Assembly: GCA_024228935.1 (NCBI GenBank)
Contig: JAAESX010000083.1
Location: 1 to 37,843 of the forward strand
DNA: 37,843 bases
DNA from: Pseudomonadota bacterium
GTDB taxonomy: Bacteria > Myxococcota_A > UBA796 > CAJQPC01
Direction of reading: 5' to 3'
The notes beneath the pieces are model-generated. The model saw only the letters and a program-made list of their open reading frames with translations, did not search any database and was not told the DNA's origin. Both the position numbers and the translations under genes were made by a program. Below, in pieces: positions 7,685-16,076 of the stretch; within the stretch, counting starts at the first letter, position 1; the number at the start of each line of letters is the position of its first letter.

Positions 7685-10083
7685 TGGGCGTCAGCTTCTT
7701 CGAACACATGCGCGGCGAGCTGGTCGACAACGCCGGCCGGACCCACGCGGCCGACTTCGACATCAAGGCCGAGGCCAAGCACATCCGACAGCTCCTGCGG
7801 ACGGGCCGGACGCGCATCACCGGCATCGTCCGAGCGCGGCCCTGGGCCGACGACCGGGTCCTCGAGGGCACCCTGACCATCTCGCCGCTCCGGCACAGGG
7901 AGATCGCCTACGAGTTCCGCTTCTCTGACGAGGACGACCGACGGTTCCGCATGACGGGCCGGAAGGACCTCGACCCGCGACACCCGCTGCGCTCGATGAC
8001 CCGGATGGCCGCGACCCTGTTCGGGACCGACGAGGCCGGCGGCGAGGAGTCCGTGCTCGCACGCGGCGAGCTGCGCTTCCACCTGGACGATCTGCCGTCC
8101 TTCGCGACCGGCTGGCTTCTGTCCAGCGGCGTCCCGGGGCTCGATCTGCAAGGCTCGCCGCGCTCGGAGCTCCCCACGCTGGCGCCGCTCTCGACGAAGG
8201 AACAGCGCACGCTCCGAGCCTATGGCGAGGCCCTGTTCGAGCCCGGGGAGCACGTCCCGGCCATGGACGACGAGACGCTGGCGCGCACGCTGGCGCTGCT
8301 CCCGCACCTGCCCCCGGCCGTCCGCGGAGCGTTCCGGGCATCGCTCGCCGCCCTCGACGCTGCCGCGCTCGCCCACAAGGGCCAGGCGTTCGCCTCGCTC
8401 CCGCTCGCAGCTCGCCGTCGACTGATCTCGGACCCGGACGCTCCGCTGGCTGCCGGCCTGAACTTCCTCGTCGGGTTCCCGCTGAAGTCCGCGCACTTCT
8501 CGCGCCGCGACTACCTGGACGCCATCGGCGTTCCGACCTTCGACAACCCCGTCCGAGAGCCCGAGCCCGCCTGGATGGCGAACGTCCTGGCCCCCGAGGA
8601 GTTGGAAGAGGAGCAGACCTTCGAGGCAGACGTGGTCGTCGTCGGCACCGGCGCCGGGGGCGGTCCGATGGCCGCCCTGCTCGCCGAGCGGGGGCTGGCG
8701 GTCGCCGTCATCGAAGAGGGTCGGTACCACGACCGGTCCGCGTTCTCGGGCGCCCCCGAAGACCGGATCAGGACGCTGTGGCGCGACGGCGGGATGACCG
8801 TCAGCGTGGGGAACGCCCCTCTGGTCATCCCCACCGGGCGCATGGTCGGAGGGACGACCGCGATCAACAGCGGCACCTGCTTCCCCACCCCGGACCACAT
8901 CCTGGCCGAGTGGCGGAACCTGCACGGGCTGCCGGACGACTTCCGTCCCGACACCTTCGGAGCGCACCTGGAGAGCGTCTCCCGTGAGCTCCAGGTCGAA
9001 CCCGCCGACCGCCGCTGGGTCGGGGGCATCGCGGACATCGTGGCTCGCGGAGCGGACGAGCTGGGCGTCGAGCACGGCCCCCTCTCCCGAAACGCCCCGG
9101 GCTGTGACGGCCAAGGCGTGTGTCCCGCGGGCTGCCCCACCGACGCGAAGCGCTCCACGAACGTCTCCTACATCCCGCGCGCCCTGCGAGCCGGAGCCAC
9201 CGTCTTCACGGGCCTGCCCGTCACGCGGCTGCTCCGCCGGGGCGAGCGGGTGGTCGCGGTGGAGGCCCAGGGGCAGGACGAGAACGGGGCGCCTCGAACC
9301 CTGCGAGTCCGCGCCCGCGCTGTCGTCGTCTGCGCCGGCACGTTCCAGTCCCCTCTCCTGCTGCGGGACAACGGCATCGATCTGCCGCAGCTCGGTCGGA
9401 ACCTCTCGGTGCACCCCGCCGTCGGCGTCCAGGCCCTCTCCGAGAGCATCGAGGCCCCGTGGCGCGCCATCCCCCAGGGCTACGGCGTTCACGGACTGGT
9501 CGACCCTCGCGTCCGGTTCGAGGGGATCTACGTCCCGCCGCAGCTGAACGCCGCCGCCGTCCCACTGGTCGGCCCCCAGCTCACCCGCTGGATGGACGCA
9601 CAGGCTCACCTGGGACAGTTCGGCTTCATGGTTCGCGACGGCAACGTCGGCACGGTCCGCCGCGGCCCCGGAGGCCGCCCGCTGATCCGCTACGACCTGA
9701 CGCCCGACGTGGTCGAGCTGATGCGCCAAGGGGTGGCCACGCTGGCCGAGATGCTGCTGCGAGGGGGTGCGACCGAGGTCCTGGTCGGAGCGGGACCGAT
9801 CGGCACCGTCACACGAGTCGAGGAAGCCCGAAGCGTCGCGACGACCCCGCTGCGTGCTTCGGACTTCCGGGCCATGGCGTTCCATCCGCTGGCCACCTGC
9901 CGCATGGGACCGGACGCCCGACGGGGTGTGGTCGACTCGGACCACCGCGTGTTCGGCACACGGAACCTGTACGTCGTCGACGGCTCGACCGTGCCCACGT
10001 CGCTCGGCGTGAACCCGCAGGTCACCATCATGGCGATGGCCGAACGGGCCGCCATCCGACTCGCTCAGCGGCTGGGGGCCTGA
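7684..10083 (+). CDS. GMC-family long-chain alcohol oxidase, multidomain
   Basis: The protein has 799 residues. Residues 1-150 form a beta-rich domain of unknown family. Residues about 168-250 are helical, like the N-terminal helices of plant and yeast long-chain fatty alcohol oxidases. A GMC flavin domain follows, with the FAD Rossmann motif GTGAGGG (321-327) and GRMVGGTTAINSGTCF. The Cys-rich loop CDGQGVCPAGCPTDAKRS (Cys474, 480, 484) is typical of the alcohol oxidase branch. The active-site pair is His734 (HPLATCRMGP) and Asn777 (GVNPQ). It oxidises an alcohol to an aldehyde via FAD; a sterol or long-chain substrate is inferred. It is the last gene of the regulator-aldehyde dehydrogenase-CrtC-like operon and overlaps the convergent hydrolase by 19 bases. 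Confidence 0.85.
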   Translation: MGVSFFEHMRGELVDNAGRTHAADFDIKAEAKHIRQLLRTGRTRITGIVRARPWADDRVLEGTLTISPLRHREIAYEFRFSDEDDRRFRMTGRKDLDPRHPLRSMTRMAATLFGTDEAGGEESVLARGELRFHLDDLPSFATGWLLSSGVPGLDLQGSPRSELPTLAPLSTKEQRTLRAYGEALFEPGEHVPAMDDETLARTLALLPHLPPAVRGAFRASLAALDAAALAHKGQAFASLPLAARRRLISDPDAPLAAGLNFLVGFPLKSAHFSRRDYLDAIGVPTFDNPVREPEPAWMANVLAPEELEEEQTFEADVVVVGTGAGGGPMAALLAERGLAVAVIEEGRYHDRSAFSGAPEDRIRTLWRDGGMTVSVGNAPLVIPTGRMVGGTTAINSGTCFPTPDHILAEWRNLHGLPDDFRPDTFGAHLESVSRELQVEPADRRWVGGIADIVARGADELGVEHGPLSRNAPGCDGQGVCPAGCPTDAKRSTNVSYIPRALRAGATVFTGLPVTRLLRRGERVVAVEAQGQDENGAPRTLRVRARAVVVCAGTFQSPLLLRDNGIDLPQLGRNLSVHPAVGVQALSESIEAPWRAIPQGYGVHGLVDPRVRFEGIYVPPQLNAAAVPLVGPQLTRWMDAQAHLGQFGFMVRDGNVGTVRRGPGGRPLIRYDLTPDVVELMRQGVATLAEMLLRGGATEVLVGAGPIGTVTRVEEARSVATTPLRASDFRAMAFHPLATCRMGPDARRGVVDSDHRVFGTRNLYVVDGSTVPTSLGVNPQVTIMAMAERAAIRLAQRLGA

Positions 10084-10919
10084 CCCTCGAGGAAGGCGAC
10101 CGTCTCGTCCCACAGCGGCTCGCCCACCGCTCGCTGGAAGAACCCGAAGTGGCCGATGCCCTGTCGGCCCACCTCGGCCGGCTGCACGTGCCGCCGGTTG
10201 ATGCGAGCGCAGTCGAAATGAGCGTGCAGGGCGTCCACGCTCCGGCGGCTGGCGAGCCGGTCGTCCGTGAAGCTCCACGCCAGGATCCGGCCCGAGTAGC
10301 GAGCCATCTCCGTGGGGATCCCGAACCGACCCAGGAAGTAGCCGGGATCTCGGCCCCACCGCGCCCAGGTCCGAAGCACGTCGGTGTCGAGGTCCGGTCC
10401 CAGCCCCACACGGGACGCCGGGAGCGTCCGCAGCGCGCGCCCCACGAACGGAACGGCCAGGTAGAACGCCAGGATCCCATACCGATCCGGACGCGGCCAG
10501 TGTCCCCACCACGCCTCGGTCGAGGCGACCGTGACGATGCCCTCGAGCTCGTGGACCGCGGGCGAGAACGCGGCGAGCTGTCCCCCCATGCTGTGGCCCA
10601 CCACGAACAACCGGTCGTGCGGTCGCATCCCACGTGCATGGGCGATGACGGCGGGCAGGTCCAGCTCGCCCCAGTCCCGAAGCCGCGGACGCCGACCGGT
10701 CGGCATGGCCTGTCGCGACGCTCCCTGACCCCGGTTCGCGAACGTGATGGCCGTGAAGCCCTGGCCGGCGAGGTGCTCGGCGAACCGCGCGTAGAACCGC
10801 TCCCGGACCAGGATGGCCGGCGCGATGACGACCGTTGCGCCACGCTCCGGACCTGCTGGCGAGCGCCGCGTCGCAGCGAGGACAGCGCCGTCAGCACAGC
10901 GAATCGCCAGCCGTTCCAT
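10065..10919 (-). CDS. Alpha/beta hydrolase
   Basis: The 284-residue hydrolase has an N-terminal sheet (ATVVIAPAILVRERFYARFA), an oxyanion region and a GHSMGG nucleophile elbow near residue 110. The charge-relay Asp is probably in SFTDDRLAS and the His in GIGHFGFFQ near the C-terminus. No signal peptide is visible, so it is probably cytosolic. Its ATG (10919-10917) directly follows the TAG of the upstream membrane-protein gene with no gap, so it is the last gene of the TetR-membrane protein-hydrolase operon. Its 3' end overlaps the GMC oxidase by 19 bases. The substrate is unknown. Confidence 0.82.
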   Translation of the reverse strand: MERLAIRCADGAVLAATRRSPAGPERGATVVIAPAILVRERFYARFAEHLAGQGFTAITFANRGQGASRQAMPTGRRPRLRDWGELDLPAVIAHARGMRPHDRLFVVGHSMGGQLAAFSPAVHELEGIVTVASTEAWWGHWPRPDRYGILAFYLAVPFVGRALRTLPASRVGLGPDLDTDVLRTWARWGRDPGYFLGRFGIPTEMARYSGRILAWSFTDDRLASRRSVDALHAHFDCARINRRHVQPAEVGRQGIGHFGFFQRAVGEPLWDETVAFLEGQAPSR

Positions 10920-12203
10920 CTACGGCATCGTCCGAAGCGTCTTCACCAGCGTCGCGCCGAGCACCACCCCGGTCAGGGCCAGCGCGACCCCGGTCAGGCG
11001 AGCCACGAGGTCGAGGCCCGTTCCGATGGCGACGAGCCCCAGGACCAGCGTGAGTCCGTGCAGAGCCAGCCCCACGCGAGCGTGCCGGTCGGGGAGCAGG
11101 CGGCGCATCGGGGGCACGTCCTGCTTGCCCACGAGCGGCGCAAACCTGTGGAACCACACGAGGAACGGTACGATGCGCGTCAGCATCCCGTGCATGGTTG
11201 CGCCGGCCCAGCCCCAGATGGCGAGCCAACCGAACGCCACGGCCCAGCCCGCCTCGGGCCTCCACCAGGCCAGCGCGCCGACGACCAGGGTCACCAGCGC
11301 AGCGCCCATCCCCAGCTGCCAGAACCGAAGGCTCACATCGACGCGCTTCCGCTTCCGCCGGGCCAGGCTGCGAAGCGTGGTGATGGGATGCACGCCCCAG
11401 ACTGCGATGGCCGCGGGAGCCGCCAGGACAGGGAGCAAGGCGCCGGTCGCCCAGCCAGGGAGCTCGACGAACGCCGCCAGACCATGCGCGCCAACGGCAC
11501 ACAGGAGGCCCGCCACCAGGAGTCCGAGCGTGGCCCGCTGGGCGCTCCGCGGGACAGCCTCGGACAGGTAGAACATCGGCGCGACCTGCCAGGAGACGCC
11601 GACCAGCAGCGCCCCCACCCAGCCCAGCAGGCCCAGCGTCAGGTGAGCCTGGATCCACGGGAGGCGGCTGGTGACGGGGTGCCCCAGCGTGCCGCCCACC
11701 GCCATCGCGAGCCCCATCAGCACGACTCCACACAGACTGGCCACCGCGAGCTTCATGCCCCACGTCGTCTCGTTTCGACCCGGCGCCGAGACCAGGGCCG
11801 CACCTACGGGGCCGATGAACAGCAGCACCGCCGCGCCGAGCGACACGCCCGCTCCCTGGAGCATCCACGCCGTGTTCGTCGGGATGCCCCAGGCCAGGAG
11901 TCCGACCCCGGCGACCATGCCGGCGAGCACCCCCCACGCAAGCCGGATGCGTGGGACCGCCGCCCCCGCCACGACGGGCGTCATCTGGTAGAGCGCGCCC
12001 ATCATCACGAGCGCCAGGAGGCCGAGGGTCCCCAGGTGCGTCAGCGCGACCGTCGCCGGCATCCAGGCGGTCTGCAGCGCGAGCCCGCCGCTGTGGACCA
12101 GCAGTCCTCCGGCCGCGAGCATCGCGAGGGGCGCCATGACGAAGAACGCCGCGGGGATGGCGAGCGGAGGCGCCTGGTCAAGTCGCAGTCCAGCGGTCTT
12201 CAT
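10920..12203 (-). CDS. Polytopic membrane protein, NnrS/heme-copper-oxidase-like
   Basis: The 427-residue protein has about 12 hydrophobic segments and little else. Histidines sit inside membrane segments in patterns seen in NnrS-like and heme-copper oxidase subunit I-like proteins: His56 (ALTHLGTLGLLALVMMGALY), His187 (WIQAHLTLGLLGW), His338 (ATMHGML) and His352 (WFHRF). Such proteins can bind heme and copper and are linked to nitric oxide handling. The start ATG overlaps the TetR stop by four bases (ATGA). The regulator carries DUF2249 domains and a hemerythrin gene lies beyond it. That neighbourhood is what suggests NO or redox stress. Heme binding and function are inference. Confidence 0.65.
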   Translation of the reverse strand: MKTAGLRLDQAPPLAIPAAFFVMAPLAMLAAGGLLVHSGGLALQTAWMPATVALTHLGTLGLLALVMMGALYQMTPVVAGAAVPRIRLAWGVLAGMVAGVGLLAWGIPTNTAWMLQGAGVSLGAAVLLFIGPVGAALVSAPGRNETTWGMKLAVASLCGVVLMGLAMAVGGTLGHPVTSRLPWIQAHLTLGLLGWVGALLVGVSWQVAPMFYLSEAVPRSAQRATLGLLVAGLLCAVGAHGLAAFVELPGWATGALLPVLAAPAAIAVWGVHPITTLRSLARRKRKRVDVSLRFWQLGMGAALVTLVVGALAWWRPEAGWAVAFGWLAIWGWAGATMHGMLTRIVPFLVWFHRFAPLVGKQDVPPMRRLLPDRHARVGLALHGLTLVLGLVAIGTGLDLVARLTGVALALTGVVLGATLVKTLRTMP

Positions 12204-13258
12204 CGCGAACGACCGACGTGGAGCAACGCGGCCCCGTCGGGCTCGGCGGCGAACGAGCACTCCAGGCCGCGTTCCTCGAGCATCGGTAGCAGGAGCCGCG
12301 GGATCCGAGGAGTCCGAAACAGCGCGGCCTGACCACGCTCCAAGGCGGCGCTGGCCCGCAAGATCGCCTCCATCGGCTCGGGCGCTTCGAGATCACGCAG
12401 GTCCAGGACAGGGCCGGCGTGGGCGTTCGCGGCCTCGACCACCCACAGCCCATCGGCGTGAGGGCGGACGTCCACACGAAACCCCCGCGTCCCCAACAGC
12501 GCGACCAGCGGGTTCGGCCGGAATGGGGCCGTGATCTGCAGCACCCCGTCGGCCGCCACCCCCTCGAGCGCCTGGAGAATGGCCTCGAGCGGGTCCACCC
12601 CGCCCGCCAGGACTGGCCGGACGTCGATGGACACCACGCCCCGCAGCGGGACCTCGACCGAAGGGGCGACGTCAGCCACACCCTCGGGCTGACCGGCATG
12701 CGCCGCCGCGAGCCAGACCGCGTACAGCCCCTGGCCTTCGCCCCCGAGCGCGCTCCGAGTGAGCTGCGCCCGCAGCAGCATCCCCTGGATCATCGCCAGC
12801 AAGAGCCTCGCCGAGCCGTCGGGGTCGAGCATGCCGGGGAGCTCCCCCTGCTCCCGGGCACCGCGAATCAGGGTCGCCAGCAGGGTCTCCTGCATGGACA
12901 CCACCTGACTCAGGGCCGCACGGAACGGGGACTCGTCGCCCGAGCCGATGTCCTGTAGCAGGAGGCGCGGCATGCCCGGGTTGGCCGCCGCCCAGGCCAG
13001 CACGCCCGCGACCAGCTCCTCCAGGGCCTGGAGCGGAGGCGCATCCGCTTCGAGGATCGGCGCGGCCACGACCCCCAGCTCCTCGCGCACCCGGTCGATG
13101 GTGGCCAGGACGATGGCGTCGCGCGACCGGAAGTGGCGGAACAGGGCCGGCTGAGACACCCCGACCTCGGCCGCGATCCGGCGGGTGCTCACCTCGTGGA
13201 GCGGTGTCGTCGCCAGGAGGGCGAGCGTCGCCTGGATGATCTGCTCACGCCTGTTCAT
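12200..13258 (-). CDS. TetR-type regulator fused to two DUF2249 domains
   Basis: The first 48 residues are a TetR helix-turn-helix (REQIIQATLALLA, STRRIAAEVGVSQPALFRHF), followed by a helical ligand domain to about residue 190. Unusually, two further domains follow. Residues about 209-276 (SIDVRPVLAGGVDPLEAIL ... GLWVVEA) and 283-350 (VLDLRDLEAPEPMEAIL ... GAALLHVG) both match the layout of DUF2249: a D-x-R opening, a PLEAIL/PMEAIL helix, a central strand pair and a closing strand. TetR proteins are usually about 200 residues; this one has 352. DUF2249 proteins are often encoded beside hemerythrins and NO-related membrane proteins, as here. The 16-base palindrome at 13282-13297 is the likely operator. 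Confidence 0.8.
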   Translation of the reverse strand: MNRREQIIQATLALLATTPLHEVSTRRIAAEVGVSQPALFRHFRSRDAIVLATIDRVREELGVVAAPILEADAPPLQALEELVAGVLAWAAANPGMPRLLLQDIGSGDESPFRAALSQVVSMQETLLATLIRGAREQGELPGMLDPDGSARLLLAMIQGMLLRAQLTRSALGGEGQGLYAVWLAAAHAGQPEGVADVAPSVEVPLRGVVSIDVRPVLAGGVDPLEAILQALEGVAADGVLQITAPFRPNPLVALLGTRGFRVDVRPHADGLWVVEAANAHAGPVLDLRDLEAPEPMEAILRASAALERGQAALFRTPRIPRLLLPMLEERGLECSFAAEPDGAALLHVGRSR

Positions 13259-13281
13259 GGTGGCCTCCAGCGAACCGCCTA

Positions 13282-13297
13282 GTTATCGGTCGATAAC
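13282..13297. promoter_or_regulatory. Perfect 16-base palindrome, probable TetR operator
   Basis: GTTATCGGTCGATAAC is a pair of perfect 7-base arms around GT, centred in the 52-base gap between the divergent TetR-DUF2249 and hemerythrin genes. It is AT-rich compared with its surroundings and sits where it would cover the start of both transcripts. The TetR protein is the obvious binder, which would couple hemerythrin expression to the leftward operon. Confidence 0.7.
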
Positions 13298-13310
13298 ACT
13301 GGAGACCATC

Positions 13311-13754
13311 ATGTCCAACGGCCTGCCGGGCCCCGCCCGATTCTTCACCCACGACCACCGCAAGTGCGACGAGCTCTGGGTCGAGGTCGAGGGCGCCGAC
13401 GACCTCGCCCAGGCCGCCACGCTGTTCAAGACGTTCGACGAGCGCATGCGCCGCCACTTGCACATGGAAGAGGACGTCCTCTTCCCCGAGCTCGAGAAGG
13501 CCGCCGGGTTCCCGCCCAACGCCGGACCGACGGCGATGATGCGGTCCGAGCACGACCAGATGCGGGCCCTGCTCGTCGCCATGCGCGCGGCGGTCGAGGC
13601 CGAGGACCTGGACGAACTGCTGGACCAGGGCGACACCCTGCTGATGCTCATCCAGCAGCACAACAGCAAGGAGGAGCAGATCCTCTACCCCATGGCGGAC
13701 AACCTGCTCGCGGCGCGATGGACGGAGCTCTGTGTGGAGTTGGACCAGGCCTAG
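13311..13754 (+). CDS. Hemerythrin-like non-heme diiron protein
   Basis: The 147-residue four-helix protein has the ligand pattern of bacterial hemerythrins: HDH at 14-16, HLHMEE at 49-54, EHDQM with His81, and QQHNSKEEQILYP with His117 and Glu121/122. It is expected to bind two irons and O2 or NO in the cytoplasm. ATG 13311 follows GGAGA at a spacing of five. It is divergent from the TetR-DUF2249 gene across a palindromic operator, and DUF2249 and hemerythrin are a known genomic pair. Its TAG stop shares the CTAG sequence with the stop of the convergent pseudouridine synthase. Confidence 0.85.
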   Translation: MSNGLPGPARFFTHDHRKCDELWVEVEGADDLAQAATLFKTFDERMRRHLHMEEDVLFPELEKAAGFPPNAGPTAMMRSEHDQMRALLVAMRAAVEAEDLDELLDQGDTLLMLIQQHNSKEEQILYPMADNLLAARWTELCVELDQA

Positions 13755-14707
13755 CTCCGCTCGAGGAGGTCGGGCGCCGGAGCGATGACGACCGTCGGCT
13801 GCCCCGTCTCGGGGTGCTCGAACGCCAGCTCGGCGCTGTGCAGCGCGTAGCCCGGATCCCCCGGGACCGCCGTGCTGCCAGCGGCTGGCCGCCCGCCCAC
13901 CTCGTACAGTGGATCCCCGACGAGCGGATGGCCCGCCCACGCCATGTGGATGCGGATCTGATGTGGTCGTCCGGTGCGGATGACCACATCACAAAGCGCA
14001 CAGTCCTCGCGCCGCTCGAGCACCGTCGCTTCGGACCAGGCGGACTTTCCGTCGGGCGATGCAGCATGGACCGTCCCGGTCGGAGGGTGGGGCACCGGGC
14101 CGATCCGTGCCTCGACGAGACACACGGACGGTGGCTGCCCGGAGACGAGCGCCCGGTAGCGCTTGCCGACCCGGCGCGCGGCGAACTGTGCGGCGATCCC
14201 GGCGGCGGCCTCGCGGGTCCGAGCACACATCACGGCGCCCGACGTCCAGCGCCCCAGTCGGTGCATCGGCGCGGCGCCTGGAAAGCGCTCAGCGACCTGG
14301 TGGACCAGCGTGTGCTGGAGGAAGCCCCCGCCGGCCATCGTGGGGAGTCCCGCGGGCTTGGCGACCACCAGCACGCCCCCCTGGTCCCACAGCACGCCGA
14401 AGTCGAGCGTCGCCTGCGGCTCCTCCCACGCGGGTCGATGCCACGCGAGCTCCTGCTCCAGCACCAGGAGGGCCCCCTCACGCGCCACGACCCCGTCCAG
14501 CCGCACGCTCCCAGCCGCGATGTGGTGGCGCCACTCCTGGAGCGACGAGTGCCGGTAGCGCTCCGCCAGGTACTCCTCGACCACCCGGCCGGCGGCGCGG
14601 TTCGAGACGATCTCGCGGTAGATGAAGCCGTCGTTCAGGATCGGGCCCTCGGTGTCGAATCGTACTCGCTGAGAGGGTTGGCACACGCCTTGCCTTGAGA
14701 ACAGCAC
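13751..14707 (-). CDS. RluA-family pseudouridine synthase-like, catalytic Asp replaced
   Basis: The 318-residue protein has an N-terminal S4-like RNA-binding part (LQEWRHHIAAGSVRLDG) and the RluA catalytic fold: VLVVAKPAGLPTMAGG, then MHRLGRWTSGAV, KRYRALVSG and GRPHQIRIHM-AWAGHPLVGDPLY. These are all family landmarks for uridine-to-pseudouridine conversion in rRNA or tRNA. In the central motif the family has HRLDR; here the codon is GGG, giving Gly at the catalytic Asp position. It may be a non-catalytic or altered-mechanism branch. No ATG lies near the N-terminus; the GTG at 14707 is used here, and GTG at 14686 is an alternative with AAGG upstream. Confidence 0.78.
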   Translation of the reverse strand: MLFSRQGVCQPSQRVRFDTEGPILNDGFIYREIVSNRAAGRVVEEYLAERYRHSSLQEWRHHIAAGSVRLDGVVAREGALLVLEQELAWHRPAWEEPQATLDFGVLWDQGGVLVVAKPAGLPTMAGGGFLQHTLVHQVAERFPGAAPMHRLGRWTSGAVMCARTREAAAGIAAQFAARRVGKRYRALVSGQPPSVCLVEARIGPVPHPPTGTVHAASPDGKSAWSEATVLERREDCALCDVVIRTGRPHQIRIHMAWAGHPLVGDPLYEVGGRPAAGSTAVPGDPGYALHSAELAFEHPETGQPTVVIAPAPDLLERS

Positions 14708-14719
14708 GAGGACTCCATC

Positions 14720-16048
14720 ATGCAGCTTCGATTCCTGGGCGCGCCGGCACCGTCACCGGCTCACGCACGTTCCTGAAGGCCCACGACGGCACACGCCTGC
14801 TGGTCGATTGCGGCTTGTTCCAGGAGTTCAAGCACTACCGCGAGCGCAACTGGGGGGACCTCGAGGTCCGCGCCGGGAGCCTGGACGGCGTGGTCCTGAC
14901 CCACGCCCATCTGGACCACTCGGGCTGGGTCCCGCGGCTCGTTCGCACGGGCTTCGACGGGCCGATCTACTGCACAGAGGCCACCGCGGACCTGCTCCAC
15001 ATCCTGTGGATGGACGCCGCCCACATCCAGGAGGAGGACGCCGCCTACGCCAACCGCAAGGGTTTCGCGCGCCACTTCCCCGCCCTGCCGCTCTACGACA
15101 AGAAGGACGCGGCCGACGCGCTGGACCGACTCCGGCCCGTCCCGTGGGCCATCCCGCATGCGATCGGCGGGTTCAAGCTCAGCTTCCACCGGGTGGGGCA
15201 CATCCTGGGCGCGTCGTGCGCCCGCCTCGAGGACGCCGACACGAGCGTCCTCTTCAGCGGCGACGTCGGCCGCTCGACCGATCTGCTCATGCGCCCGTCC
15301 GGGCCACCGCCGGCCGCGGAGTTCGTCGTCCTGGAGTCCACCTATGGTGCGAGATCGCACAGTGAGGAGGGCCTGGTTGCACGGCTCGCCGAGGTGGTGC
15401 GCGAGACCGTGAGCCGCGGCGGCGTCCTCTTGATCCCGGCCTTTGCGGTCGGCCGGTCCCAGGCGGTCCTGTGGGCGCTCCATCGACTCCAGCAGGACGG
15501 CGAGATCCCGAACGTGCCCCTGCTCCTCGACAGCCCGATGGCGACGAACACCACCGAGCTCTACCAGGAACACGCGCGCGAACTCCGGGTGCCGCCCTCG
15601 GCCATCGATGGCATGTGCGCCAGCGTCCGGGATGCTGACCGGCGGGCGCGTCCTCCACCACCTGGCGCGGCTGGCGCCGAACCCCGACAACACCATCCTG
15701 ATCGTCGGCTACCAGGCCCCCGGAACGCGAGGGGTCCGCCTGCTCGCGGGCGAGGAGACCGTGCGCCTTCACGGGCGTGAGATCGACGTCCGTTGCCACG
15801 TCGAGCAGGTGGATGGTTTCTCCGCCCATGCGGACGCCAACGGCCTGCTGGACTGGATCCGGGCGATGTCTCCGGCGCCTCGGCGGGTCTGGCTGAACCA
15901 CGGCGAGCCCGCGAGCGCGGACGCGCTGCGCCTCCGGGTCCGTGACGAGCTGGACTGGGAGGCTCGCGTGGCCGTCGAGGGCACCGCCTGGGAGCTCCGG
16001 GATCTGGCGGCGAGCGGCGTGCCACCTCGTGTCGAAAACGGGCGCTGA
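14720..16048 (+). pseudogene. Beta-CASP metallo-beta-lactamase ribonuclease-like gene with two lesions
   Basis: The family is an MBL-fold nuclease with an RNA-specificity domain. The natural start MQLRFLGA (ATG 14720, after GAGGA) shifts frame at about 14745 before GTVTGSRTFL, consistent with one missing base. The next frame carries the metal motif HAHLDHSG, GHILGASCARLEDAD, SGDVGR, ESTYG and the beta-CASP region to IDGMCASV at about 15630. There the signal moves to another frame with ASGMLTGGRVLHHLARLAP, VDGFSAHAD and WLNHGEP to the stop at 16048. About 25 residues normally between these blocks are missing, so this second lesion is a deletion plus frameshift. It may be true decay or a sequence error; as written no full enzyme is made. 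Confidence 0.78.
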
Positions 16049-16076
16049 GTGACGCGGAAGTCGACGGCCGGTCACG

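Noticed and set aside
7372..12332. Very long open frames opposite or across the GMC oxidase and its neighbours (over 1000 codons on each strand)
   Set aside because: They lie antisense or out of frame to genes with clear motifs, are Arg/Pro/Ala/Gly-rich and low in hydrophobic pattern, and are expected shadows in 70 percent GC DNA.
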